Shown here: piece by piece, positions 17,965 through 25,515 of the stretch | How the letters are laid out: each line of letters begins with the position of its first letter | How positions within the stretch are numbered: position 1 is the stretch's first letter | Origin: Candidatus Liminaster caballi | GTDB taxonomy: Bacteria > Bacteroidota > Bacteroidia > Bacteroidales > UBA3663 | DNA: 33,056 nucleotides | Assembly (NCBI GenBank): GCA_018065085.1 | Contig: JAGHUA010000056.1 | Location: 1-33,056 of the forward strand | Direction: 5' to 3' | The notes under the pieces: model-generated | The model's database searches: none | The model's input: only the letters and a program-made list of their open reading frames with translations | Told to the model about the DNA's origin: nothing | Translations under genes and position numbers: made by a program

Positions 17965-19115
17965 AGGATCGGTTTGAAATATGTAAGGCTGTCAACGTTC
18001 CCGGCGGCAATCATTTTGAGTTCATGCAGGAGTTGATCGGGACGAAAAGGAGTCGAGTCGAAATAATCGCACGCTGCTGTGTTGCAGCCAAAGACTTTTT
18101 TGGTCTTTACCGCCTTGAACTCGCTGAACAACGGACTCTGGCGGAGAAGCCAGTCGAGTGTGAAGCTCTCGTCCTGACTTTCGTCGAAATGCTTGAACAG
18201 CCAGATATCTGCGTCATGAGCGCGCTGGAATACAGCCTCGGGCGAAAGCGCGAGCGAACCGCCGTGAGTGTCGTCCTGCCAGAAGTAGGAGAATCCCGCA
18301 TCGCGATACATCTGTCCCAATGTGCTGCGACCACCTGCCACATACCACGTGGCGCCGAACGGGAGATCGGGGAGGAGCGACGGACGATGATCGGCGATAG
18401 AGTCGGCTGCGGTCATGGCAAGATATGCGGCCTCAACGGTCTCAAACAGCGAGTCTGCCACGGCGCTCCTGCCAACCAGACGTCCGTAGAAACGCATCCA
18501 CTCGGCGCGGGCAAGCGGATCTGTCTCCATATAGTCGGCACAGTAGATAATGGGAATGTCGGGCAGTTGGGCGCTGACGATCTGCTGGGAAGTGGCCTCA
18601 TATGGCGAAACCCACACGCATTGGCTCATGGCAGCACCGATTACCTCGGCATTCGGTGCCATCGCGTTGCCGCCGTCAAGGATTTCGCCGTCGTTGAGGG
18701 CTTTCTGTGCGGCAGGAAGCATCACGTAGTCGGCATCGCATATCACGCCGACGGTGTTGAGCGCATTGAGTTGGCCGAGCAGCCAGACGTGACACGACGA
18801 GGTTACCGTCTGTCTTTCCAAAGGAGTGTGCAACACCTGAAACTGTCCGAACCTCTTCTCCAGCTCATGGACATTGGGCATGGAGGTGCTGTCGGCGACG
18901 AGCAGATATTGGATGGCGATACGTTCGGGTTGCCAAGGGTTCATGATGCGGCAGACGGTCACGCCGTCGTCCACGTCCTGCATCTGAAGGAGCGAGGCAT
19001 AGCGGGTCGAGGCGTCTGTCGGTTTGAGCGGGTCAGAGGGCACTTGCTGGCGGCATCCGGCCATTACTGCAAATGCCGAAACCAAAAGAATGAGATATTT
19101 GTATGCAGTTGTCAT
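17961..19115 (-). CDS. FecB/BtuF-like ABC transporter substrate-binding lipoprotein
   Basis: 384 residues. The lipobox is MAGC (Cys21). The sequence fits the TroA-superfamily cluster A-II binding proteins that pair with FecCD permeases: an N-lobe (HVWLLGQLNALNTVGVICDA), a helix-linked middle including YMETDPLARAEWMRFYGRLVG (conserved in part: DPLARAEWMRFYG), and a C-lobe with WYVAGGRSTLGQMYRDAGF and RAHDADIWLF. It would capture an iron complex, haem or corrinoid in the periplasm and deliver it to the permease encoded immediately downstream with a 4-bp overlap. Transcription should start from the promoter at 19174-19205. The gene diverges from the trp operon. Confidence 0.87.
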   Translation of the reverse strand: MTTAYKYLILLVSAFAVMAGCRQQVPSDPLKPTDASTRYASLLQMQDVDDGVTVCRIMNPWQPERIAIQYLLVADSTSMPNVHELEKRFGQFQVLHTPLERQTVTSSCHVWLLGQLNALNTVGVICDADYVMLPAAQKALNDGEILDGGNAMAPNAEVIGAAMSQCVWVSPYEATSQQIVSAQLPDIPIIYCADYMETDPLARAEWMRFYGRLVGRSAVADSLFETVEAAYLAMTAADSIADHRPSLLPDLPFGATWYVAGGRSTLGQMYRDAGFSYFWQDDTHGGSLALSPEAVFQRAHDADIWLFKHFDESQDESFTLDWLLRQSPLFSEFKAVKTKKVFGCNTAACDYFDSTPFRPDQLLHELKMIAAGNVDSLTYFKPIL

Positions 19116-19123
19116 TGCTGTAA

Positions 19124-19155
19124 GTCGATCTGTCAGTCGGTCGATCGGTCAATCG
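19124..19155. repeat. Four-copy 8-bp tandem repeat
   Basis: Four consecutive imperfect units on the plus strand: GTCGATCT, GTCAGTCG, GTCGATCG, GTCAATCG. They lie between the promoter at 19174-19205 and the start of the binding-protein gene, so they are in its untranslated leader. Confidence 0.8.
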
Positions 19156-19173
19156 GAGGTGTTAATAATGCCG

Positions 19174-19205
19174 CAAAGATAGCAATAAATTATTGTAACA
19201 GCAAA
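19174..19205 (-). promoter_or_regulatory. Putative promoter of the ABC importer genes
   Basis: On the minus strand TATCTTTG (19181-19174) is a consensus -7 box with TTTG (19205-19202) 20 bp upstream. The leader to the ATG at 19115 is about 50-60 bases and contains the 8-bp repeats. I saw no recognisable Fur box or cobalamin riboswitch. Confidence 0.65.
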
Positions 19206-19283
19206 AAAGAGACGCAAAAAACTGGTCGCTCATCGGAAAAAGAAAGAAAAATAGGTCGAATTGTAAATTTTTTCTCTCTTTTG

Positions 19284-19314
19284 TTTGGAAAAACTGAAAT
19301 AATGCTTATCTTTG
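19284..19314 (+). promoter_or_regulatory. Putative trp operon promoter
   Basis: TTTG (19284-19287), 19 bp, TATCTTTG (19307-19314). Transcription should begin near 19320, about 25 bases before the leader-peptide start codon and 220 bases before trpB. Confidence 0.75.
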
Positions 19315-19344
19315 CACCGTCTATTTGAAGAAACAGCGTAACGT

Positions 19345-19392
19345 ATGACAATGTATCGTGCATATTGGTGGTGGCGTAGCTCGGAACTCTAA
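19345..19392 (+). CDS. trpL: trp leader peptide with three consecutive Trp codons
   Basis: ATG at 19345 begins a 15-codon frame reading MTMYRAYWWWRSSEL, then TAA; a second in-frame ATG at 19351 would give 13 codons. Codons TGG TGG TGG occupy 19366-19374. It lies just behind the trp promoter and about 50 bases ahead of a terminator-like hairpin (19443-19482). This is the layout of ribosome-mediated transcription attenuation, in which stalling at Trp codons during tryptophan shortage prevents termination. Three adjacent Trp codons in a 15-codon frame are very unlikely by chance. The peptide itself is probably without function. Whether it is translated is inference; no strong Shine-Dalgarno is visible, which is normal for Bacteroidetes. 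Confidence 0.85.
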   Translation: MTMYRAYWWWRSSEL

Positions 19393-19442
19393 AACAGTTG
19401 TGGGTCGATTGCCTGTTTGCATATACATTATATATAAATATA

Positions 19443-19482
19443 GGGCTTGTCGGAAAACACAACGACAGGCCCTTCTTTTTTT
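19443..19482 (+). terminator. trp attenuator terminator hairpin
   Basis: GGGCTTGTCG (19443-19452) pairs with CGACAGGCCC (19463-19472): ten pairs including one G-U, with a 10-base loop, followed by TTCTTTTTTT (19473-19482). An upstream GCCTGT (19411-19416) can pair with ACAGGC (19465-19470) in the 3' arm and would disrupt the hairpin. A small helix AAACAG/CTGTTT (19392-19397 and 19413-19418) would compete with that pairing. The exact switching scheme is not settled by eye. Confidence 0.85.
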
Positions 19483-19539
19483 GCCCTGGGCAGAGAAGGA
19501 TAGACACATGAAACGAAAAGTAAGAAAAAAGAACAAGAT

Positions 19540-20739
19540 ATGAAAACTTATCAGGTTGACGAGAATGGCTTCTATGGCCAGTTTGGTGGCGCCTACATCC
19601 CCGAGATCCTCTACAAGACCGTGGAAGATCTGAAGAAGGCCTACCTGCCGATTATCGAGAGTGAGGAGTTCCAGCAGGAGTATCGCGAACTGCTGCGCGA
19701 CTATGTTGGTCGTCCGTCCCCACTGTATTTTGCCAAGCGCATGAGCGAACTGTATGGTTGCCAGCTTTACCTTAAGCGTGAAGACCTGAACCACACAGGT
19801 GCGCATAAGATCAACAATGCCATCGGTCAGATTCTTATTGCCAAGAAGATGGGCAAGACTCGCATCGTGGCTGAGACGGGTGCCGGTCAGCATGGCGTAG
19901 CCACCGCAACGGTATGTGCGCTGATGAATATTCCGTGCCGCGTGTATATGGGAGCTACCGACGTGAAGCGCCAGCATGTCAACGTCGAGCGCATGAAGAT
20001 GCTCGGTGCTGAGGTCTATCCTGTGACCAGTGGCAATATGACTCTCAAGGACGCAACCAACGAGGCAATCCGCGACTGGTGCTGCCATCCTGCCGATACG
20101 TTCTATATCATCGGTTCGACAGTAGGTCCGCATCCTTATCCTGACATGGTGGCTCGTCTGCAGAGCATTATCTCGGAGGAGATCAAATGGCAGCTCAAGG
20201 AAAAGATCGGCCGCGACTATCCGGATTATCTTATGGCATGCGTGGGCGGCGGTTCGAATGCAGCCGGTACGATCTACCATTATATTGACGACGAACGCGT
20301 ACGTATCATCCTCGGTGAGGCGGGCGGTCTTGGTGTCGATACAGACAAGACTGCTGCTTCGATGCAGATCGGAACCCTTGGCATCCTTCACGGCAGCCGC
20401 ATCAAGCTGATGCAGACCGACGACGGACAGATCATCGAGCCTTACAGCATCTCGGCAGGCCTTGACTATCCGGGCACAGGCCCTATCCATTGCAACCTCT
20501 ATGAGACGGGTCGCGCTCAGGTGCTTCCTGCCAATGACGATGAGGCTTTGCGTGCTGCTTTCGAGCTCACACGCATGGAGGGCATCATTCCGGCACTTGA
20601 GTCGGCTCATGCCCTGGCTCTGCTGCCAAAGGTGAAGTCTCAGTTCAAACCTGAGGATGTTGTAGTATTAACCGTGTCAGGCCGTGGCGACAAGGATCTC
20701 GACACATATCTCGCTCACAAGGATGAAATTAACTTATAA
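19540..20739 (+). CDS. trpB: Tryptophan synthase beta chain
   Basis: 399 residues, the usual length of the TrpB1 type. It condenses indole with serine to give tryptophan using pyridoxal phosphate, in an alpha2-beta2 complex with TrpA. The PLP lysine is K90 in LNHTGAHKINN (84-94). The phosphate-binding loop CVGGGSNAAG is near residues 231-240. The start at 19540 begins MKTYQVDENGFYGQFGGAYI, matching the conserved TrpB opening. As first gene of the operon it follows the attenuator directly, while trpA is last, so the two subunits are at opposite ends. A tiny frame at 19508-19543 ends across the trpB ATG but is probably chance. The gene overlaps trpE by 17 bp. Confidence 0.98.
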   Translation: MKTYQVDENGFYGQFGGAYIPEILYKTVEDLKKAYLPIIESEEFQQEYRELLRDYVGRPSPLYFAKRMSELYGCQLYLKREDLNHTGAHKINNAIGQILIAKKMGKTRIVAETGAGQHGVATATVCALMNIPCRVYMGATDVKRQHVNVERMKMLGAEVYPVTSGNMTLKDATNEAIRDWCCHPADTFYIIGSTVGPHPYPDMVARLQSIISEEIKWQLKEKIGRDYPDYLMACVGGGSNAAGTIYHYIDDERVRIILGEAGGLGVDTDKTAASMQIGTLGILHGSRIKLMQTDDGQIIEPYSISAGLDYPGTGPIHCNLYETGRAQVLPANDDEALRAAFELTRMEGIIPALESAHALALLPKVKSQFKPEDVVVLTVSGRGDKDLDTYLAHKDEINL

Positions 20740-22198
20740 GACAGCGTGCAAGACCATCCTGGGTGACCTTATCACTCCGGTGTCGGCCTATCTCCGTGTG
20801 AGGGATGCCTATCCGCAGAGCGTACTGATGGAATGTGCCGACTATCATGGCGGCGAGAATGCCAAGAGTTTCATCGGCCTGCATCCGATTGCTTCGGTAA
20901 GTGTGTCGCATGGCGTCTGCACAATCTGCCATGCCGATGGCTCTGTGCTTACGTCTGACGTGGAAATGACAGACGGCAGCCAGAGCCTCAGCGACAGCAT
21001 CAATGATTTCCTTGGCCGCTATGATATCTCTGGCGACAACAGCGAGAACTGCGGATTGTTCGGCTACACTACGTTCAACACCGTGCGCTACACCGAGAAT
21101 ATCTCGGTCAAGGACGAGCGCCAGGACGAGAACGACGCGCCCGATATGCAGTATATCCTGTTCAAGGACGTCATTGTCTTTGATCACTACCGCAATGAGA
21201 TCACCATCATCGAACTGCTTGAAGACGGCGAGCCTGACGATCTCGATCAGCTGGAGCGCGACCTCATGAGCCGTCCTTATCAGAACTATGACTTCCGTCC
21301 GGTCGGTGACTATTGGTCAACGCTTACCGATGATGAGCATCGAGCCAACATCCGCAAGGGCATACAGCATTGCAAGCGCGGCGATGTGTTCCAGATTGTC
21401 CTCTCGCGCCGGTTCAAGCAGCGTTACGAGGGCGACGACTTCAAGCTCTATCGCGCATTGCGCAGCATCAATCCTTCGCCATACCTTTTCTATTTCGATT
21501 TTGGCGGATTCCGTATCTTCGGTTCGTCGCCTGAGACCCATTGCCGCATCCAAAGGAAGGAACAAGGCATCGAAGGAACAACAGATCAAAACAGCAAGTC
21601 GGCAAAAGAGCATAGCCACGTCACGTTCAGGGCCTACATCGACCCGATTGCCGGTACCACCAAGCGCACGGGCAATGCCGAGCAGGATCGCAAGAATGCC
21701 ATCTATCTCAAGAACGATCCTAAGGAGAATGCCGAGCATGTGATGCTGGTCGATCTGGCACGCAATGACCTCTCGCGCAACTGCCACGGCGTTAAGGTCG
21801 ATTTCTATAAGGATATGCAGTTCTACAGCCATGTCATCCATCTCGTGAGCCGTGTGAGTGGCGAACTCAATGCCGATGCCGACCCTATCAAATCGTTCCT
21901 CGATACATTCCCGGCCGGCACATTGAGCGGAGCGCCTAAAGTCCGTGCCATGCAGCTCATCAGCGAGTACGAGCCGCACAACCGTGGCGCATACGGAGGC
22001 TGCATCGGCTTCATCGGCTTCGACAAGAGTCTCAATCAGGCCATCACCATCCGCACGTTTGTGAGCCGCAACAGCGAACTGTGGTTCCAGGCCGGTGGCG
22101 GCATCGTGGCAAAGAGCGATGTGGAGTATGAACTTCAGGAAGTGAATAACAAACTTGGAGCCTTGCGCAAGGCCATCGAAAAAGCGAAAGAGTTATGA
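20723..22198 (+). CDS. trpE: Anthranilate synthase component I
   Basis: 491 residues from the ATG at 20723, which lies inside the end of trpB; this start fits the family opening (MKLTYKTACKTILGD). TrpE converts chorismate and ammonia to anthranilate, with TrpG supplying ammonia from glutamine. The chorismate-binding core is intact: FQIVLSRRF, GSSPETHCRI, IAGTTKRTG, HVMLVDLARNDLSR, and GTLSGAPKVRAM with YGGCIGFIGFD. In the N-terminal tryptophan-binding site the usual LLES-type motif reads LMEC (35-38), with Cys38 in place of the Ser known to matter for feedback inhibition. The gene ends in a 4-bp overlap with trpG (ATGA), implying coupled translation of the two subunits. Confidence 0.97.
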   Translation: MKLTYKTACKTILGDLITPVSAYLRVRDAYPQSVLMECADYHGGENAKSFIGLHPIASVSVSHGVCTICHADGSVLTSDVEMTDGSQSLSDSINDFLGRYDISGDNSENCGLFGYTTFNTVRYTENISVKDERQDENDAPDMQYILFKDVIVFDHYRNEITIIELLEDGEPDDLDQLERDLMSRPYQNYDFRPVGDYWSTLTDDEHRANIRKGIQHCKRGDVFQIVLSRRFKQRYEGDDFKLYRALRSINPSPYLFYFDFGGFRIFGSSPETHCRIQRKEQGIEGTTDQNSKSAKEHSHVTFRAYIDPIAGTTKRTGNAEQDRKNAIYLKNDPKENAEHVMLVDLARNDLSRNCHGVKVDFYKDMQFYSHVIHLVSRVSGELNADADPIKSFLDTFPAGTLSGAPKVRAMQLISEYEPHNRGAYGGCIGFIGFDKSLNQAITIRTFVSRNSELWFQAGGGIVAKSDVEYELQEVNNKLGALRKAIEKAKEL

Positions 22199-22791
22199 AA
22201 GTAGTAATGATCGATAATTACGACTCGTTCACCTATAATCTGGTGCATCTGGTCAAGGAACTTGGCGCCGACATCACCGTCTATCGCAATGACAAGTTCG
22301 AGCTTGAGGATCTTGAGCAGTTCGACAAGATCATGCTCTCGCCAGGTCCTGGCATTCCGTCGGAGGCAGGCAAGCTGCTCGATGTGATTCGCGAGTATGC
22401 TGGTATCAAGCCAATCCTCGGCATCTGTCTTGGCGAACAGGCCATCGGCGAGTCGTTCGGTGGCAAGCTTGTCAACCTTAGTGATGTGTTCCATGGCGTC
22501 CAGACTCCTGCCCATGTGGCTCTGTTCGAGGACAGGAATGGCGGAAAGGACGTGCCTGACTACATTTTCCGCGGTCTTCATCAGGACATTCTCGTCGGTC
22601 GCTATCATTCGTGGGTGGTCGATGCCGCCTCGTTGCCTGATTGTCTTGAGGTGACATGTTTTAGCAATGAGGGTCAGGTCATGGCTCTGCGTCACAAAGA
22701 ATATGACATCCGAGGCATTCAGTTCCATCCCGAGTCTGTGCTTACGCCCGACGGCAAGAAGATGATCAACAACTGGCTCCTGCATGTCTGA
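22195..22791 (+). CDS. trpG: Anthranilate synthase component II (glutamine amidotransferase)
   Basis: 198 residues, a stand-alone class I glutamine amidotransferase. It releases ammonia from glutamine for TrpE. The nucleophile is Cys78 in GICLGEQAIGESFGG (76-90), and the His/Glu pair is H178 and E180 in FHPES. SPGPGIP (49-55) forms the oxyanion strand region and YHSWVV (137-142) is typical of TrpG/PabA. The position after the nucleophile elbow is Glu81 where most relatives have His (GHQ). It is not fused to trpD, unlike in enteric bacteria. Start overlaps trpE by 4 bp. A 131-bp gap with a 9-bp tandem repeat separates it from trpD. Confidence 0.96.
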   Translation: MKVVMIDNYDSFTYNLVHLVKELGADITVYRNDKFELEDLEQFDKIMLSPGPGIPSEAGKLLDVIREYAGIKPILGICLGEQAIGESFGGKLVNLSDVFHGVQTPAHVALFEDRNGGKDVPDYIFRGLHQDILVGRYHSWVVDAASLPDCLEVTCFSNEGQVMALRHKEYDIRGIQFHPESVLTPDGKKMINNWLLHV

Positions 22792-22802
22792 TTAATATCT
22801 CG

Positions 22803-22860
22803 CTAAAGGCCCTAAAGACTCTAAAGACTCTAAGGACTCTAAGGACTCTAAGGACTCTAA
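22803..22860. repeat. 9-bp tandem repeat within the trp operon
   Basis: Six units and a partial copy: CTAAAGGCC, CTAAAGACT twice, CTAAGGACT three times, then CTAA. The array sits between trpG and trpD, after the trpG stop, and the rest of the 131-bp gap is T- and A-rich with no promoter that I can recognise. Confidence 0.9.
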
Positions 22861-22922
22861 ATCTAATGACCTTAAAGTCTCTATAGCATCTATCTATTCT
22901 CCCCCTGAAAAATCAAGCAACA

Positions 22923-23918
22923 ATGAAACAATATCTTCTGAAACTCATCGAAGGTGAGACTCTCGGACGAGAGGATACACACCAGATTATGCTCAATATC
23001 TGCAAGGAGCAGTACAATGTGCAGCAGATTGCAGCGCTTCTCATGGCTTTGCAGACGCGAGGCGTGACCGTTGACGAACTTCTCGGATTCCGCGACGGTC
23101 TGCTTGAGACTGGCAAGTATGTCAACTTTGAGGACTATGACACTCTTGACATCGTTGGCACAGGCGGCGACGGCAAGAACACATTTAATATCTCTACCTG
23201 CTCGGCTTTTGTCATTGCCGGTGCCGGATATAAGGTGACAAAGCATGGCAATGGCGGTTCCACATCGGTCAGCGGTGCGTCGAACGTGCTCCAGGGTCAT
23301 GGCGTGAAGTTCACCGACGACGTTGATGTGCTCAAGCGTTCGCTCGATGAGTGTGGCATGTGTTATTTCCATGCTCCGCTGTTCGCCTATGGCATGAAGT
23401 TCGTCGGTCCGACTCGCAAGGCATTGACCGTGCCTACATGCTTCAATCTGCTTGGCCCTCTGGTCAATCCTTGTCACCCGAAGAACTCCCTTCACGGCAC
23501 AGCCAATCAGGCTCAGCTGCGTCTCTACACCAATGTTCACCAGAAGATTGGCGATAACTATGGCGTCATCACCTCATACGATGGCTATGACGAGATTTCG
23601 CTCACTTCGGGCTTCAAGATCTGTACCAACAACTTTGAGAAAGTGCTTACTCCGGTCGATCTCGGACTCCGTTACGTCAAGCAGCAGGACATCTTTGGCG
23701 GCGCAACCGCCGAGGAAGCCATGCAGATCTTCGATGCTGTGCTCAATGGCACATCGACCGATGCTCAGAAGAACGTGGTCATTGCCAACGCAGCCTGTGG
23801 CATCAGCGTGATGGACGCCAATCTCTCGATGGCCGATTCCATTGCCGCTGCCCGTGAGTCGCTTGAGAGTGGCAAGGCACTCAGCGTCTTCAAGAAGTTT
23901 GTTGAGCTCAATTCGTAA
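22923..23918 (+). CDS. trpD: Anthranilate phosphoribosyltransferase
   Basis: 331 residues from the ATG at 22923. It joins anthranilate to PRPP to form phosphoribosylanthranilate. The glycine-rich PRPP loop is VGTGGDG (78-84), followed by KNTFNIST (85-92) and KHGNGGSTSVSGASN (107-121), all intact. The second anthranilate-site region GPTRKALTVPTCFNLLGPL is near residues 163-181 and the Mg-binding region EISLT is near 223. Length and ends match the stand-alone family. It lies 131 bp after trpG, the longest internal gap of the operon, and 62 bp before trpC. Confidence 0.97.
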   Translation: MKQYLLKLIEGETLGREDTHQIMLNICKEQYNVQQIAALLMALQTRGVTVDELLGFRDGLLETGKYVNFEDYDTLDIVGTGGDGKNTFNISTCSAFVIAGAGYKVTKHGNGGSTSVSGASNVLQGHGVKFTDDVDVLKRSLDECGMCYFHAPLFAYGMKFVGPTRKALTVPTCFNLLGPLVNPCHPKNSLHGTANQAQLRLYTNVHQKIGDNYGVITSYDGYDEISLTSGFKICTNNFEKVLTPVDLGLRYVKQQDIFGGATAEEAMQIFDAVLNGTSTDAQKNVVIANAACGISVMDANLSMADSIAAARESLESGKALSVFKKFVELNS

Positions 23919-23922
23919 TGAC

Positions 23923-23962
23923 CAATTATGAATTTCGGATCTTGAATTATCAATTATGAATT
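23923..23962. repeat. AT-rich direct repeats between trpD and trpC
   Basis: CAATTATGAATT occurs exactly at 23923-23934 and 23951-23962, with a related GAATTAT between them and TTAATTA behind. The copies start 28 bp apart. No regulatory meaning is visible. Confidence 0.7.
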
Positions 23963-23980
23963 CTTAATTATTCCCCTCAC

Positions 23981-24832
23981 ATGGATATCCTCGACGAGAT
24001 TGTGGCCAACAAACGCACCGAACTGGCATTGGCTGTCAGCGACCTGCCGCTCGACACCTTGCAGCAGCTCACCCAACAGCGAGTGGCTCGTGACGGACGG
24101 CTCAAGATGCGTTCAATGAAGCTGTCGCTGGCTCAGAGTCAGAGTGGCATCATTGCCGAATTCAAGCGCAAGAGTCCGAGCAAAGGCTGGATTCATGCCG
24201 ATGCACGTGTGGAGGACGTGGTGCCTGCCTACCTTGCCAATGGAGCCAGCGCTGTGTCGATCCTAACTGACGAGAAGTATTTCGGCGGACGATTGGAGTT
24301 CATTCAGATTGCCCGTACTGCAATCTTTGGCGATGGCGGCTGCATCCTGCGCAAGGAATTTATCATCGACGAGTATCAGCTCTATGAGGCCCGCCTTGTC
24401 GGTGCTGATGCTGTGTTGCTCATTGCTGCCGATCTTCATCCGATGCAATATGGCGAACTGTTGCGTAAGGCTCATGACCTTGGCCTTGAGGTTTTGCTTG
24501 AGGTGCACGATGCCAGCGAGTTGGAGTATCTCAAGGCTGGCGTTCCTGATATGCTCGGAGTGAACAACCGCTCGCTTGGCACATTCCACACCGACGTGCA
24601 ACATTCGTTCGACATTGCTGCTCAGATGCAGTCGGCTGTCCGTGCTCTCGGATTGAGCGAAGACGAGACTCCTCTGCTTGTCAGCGAGAGTGGCATCTCA
24701 TCGCCCGAGGTGGTGAGGCGGTTGCGTGAAGTCGGTTTCCGTGGTTTCCTCATCGGCGAGTGTTTCATGAAGGAGGCCGATCCCGGTCAGGCGCTCGCAG
24801 AGTTTGTCGAGAGAGTAATAAGCAAAGGCTAA
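23981..24832 (+). CDS. trpC: Indole-3-glycerol phosphate synthase
   Basis: 283 residues, slightly long for the roughly 260-residue family. It closes the indole ring of CdRP with loss of CO2 and water. The (beta/alpha)8 signature IIAEFKRKSPSKGWI (57-71) contains catalytic Glu60 and Lys62. ASAVSILTDEKYFGG, CILRKEFIIDEYQLYEA, GVNNRSLGTF and LVSESGI match the other active-site strands (Lys, Glu, Asn-Arg and Glu-Ser). It is not fused to trpF, unlike in enteric bacteria. The start at 23981 begins MDILDEIVANKR, as expected. trpF follows after 47 bp that include a weak TTTTTCG/CGAAAAA inverted repeat (24839-24857). Confidence 0.97.
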   Translation: MDILDEIVANKRTELALAVSDLPLDTLQQLTQQRVARDGRLKMRSMKLSLAQSQSGIIAEFKRKSPSKGWIHADARVEDVVPAYLANGASAVSILTDEKYFGGRLEFIQIARTAIFGDGGCILRKEFIIDEYQLYEARLVGADAVLLIAADLHPMQYGELLRKAHDLGLEVLLEVHDASELEYLKAGVPDMLGVNNRSLGTFHTDVQHSFDIAAQMQSAVRALGLSEDETPLLVSESGISSPEVVRRLREVGFRGFLIGECFMKEADPGQALAEFVERVISKG

Positions 24833-24879
24833 CTTCTGTTTTTCGAACATCGAAAAAAACAAAATAATACCAAGGATCA

Positions 24880-25515
24880 ATGAAAATCAAGGTATGCGGA
24901 ATGACTGACTCCGCCAACATACGTGACGTCGAGGCATTGGGCGTTGAGTGGATGGGATTCATCTTCTGGCCGCAGAGCAAGCGTTGCTGTTCGGTGCGAC
25001 CTGACTATCTGCCCGAACATTGCAAGCGCGTAGGTGTGTTTGTCAATGCCGAGGTCGATGACATCGTCCGTCATTATCTCGAATATCGTCTGGATGCCAT
25101 TCAGCTGCATGGCGACGAGGACAAGATGTATGTCTGGAAGTTGCGACAGGCTCTCGGCGCATTGCCCGACGATCAGTTCCGTCCCTATCAGCTCATCAAG
25201 GCCGTGTCGCTCACATCGAAGGCCGATATCGCGCAGAAGTGCGAACCGCTTGTAGGTTTCGTCGATCTGTTCCTGTTCGACACGCCGACGGCAGGACGTG
25301 GCGGATCGGGCCGCACGTTCGATTGGTCAATGCTCGCTGCCTATAATCTCATGACTCCGTTCCTGCTCAGCGGAGGCATCGGGCCTGAGAGCGTCGATGC
25401 CGTGCGTTCGTTCAGCCATCCGTGTTGCGAGGGCATTGATCTCAATTCGCGCTTTGAGTCCGCACCGGGCATCAAGGACATTAGTAAACTAAGAGAATTT
25501 ATCGTACAGCTATGA
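24880..25515 (+). CDS. trpF: Phosphoribosylanthranilate isomerase
   Basis: 211 residues, normal for the single-domain enzyme, which carries out the Amadori rearrangement of PRA to CdRP. The general base is Cys6 in KIKVCGMTD, the general acid Asp134 in LFDTPTAGRGGSGRTFDW (start of motif at 132). The phosphate-binding end of the barrel reads LLSGGIGPESV and GIDLNSRFESAPGIKD. GVFVNAEVDDI and LDAIQLHGDE are also family-typical. The stop overlaps the trpA start by 4 bp (ATGA), so translation of the two is coupled. Confidence 0.96.
   Translation: MKIKVCGMTDSANIRDVEALGVEWMGFIFWPQSKRCCSVRPDYLPEHCKRVGVFVNAEVDDIVRHYLEYRLDAIQLHGDEDKMYVWKLRQALGALPDDQFRPYQLIKAVSLTSKADIAQKCEPLVGFVDLFLFDTPTAGRGGSGRTFDWSMLAAYNLMTPFLLSGGIGPESVDAVRSFSHPCCEGIDLNSRFESAPGIKDISKLREFIVQL

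Noticed and set aside
18024..19328. 434-codon open frame on the plus strand opposite the FecB-like gene
   Set aside because: The opposite strand encodes a complete lipoprotein with lipobox, promoter and coupled permease; this frame runs through promoters and repeats.
19508..19543. 11-codon basic frame MKRKVRKKNKI ending across the trpB start codon
   Set aside because: Purine-rich sequence before a start codon easily gives such a frame; its ATGA overlap with trpB is suggestive, but nothing else supports translation.
19321..20610. 429-codon open frame on the minus strand opposite trpB
   Set aside because: trpB is certain, and this frame crosses the trp leader and attenuator with no family resemblance.
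24839..24857. Terminator between trpC and trpF
   Set aside because: The TTTTTCG/CGAAAAA stem is short and AT-rich with no T-tract beyond it, and trpF-trpA continue the pathway without a visible new promoter.
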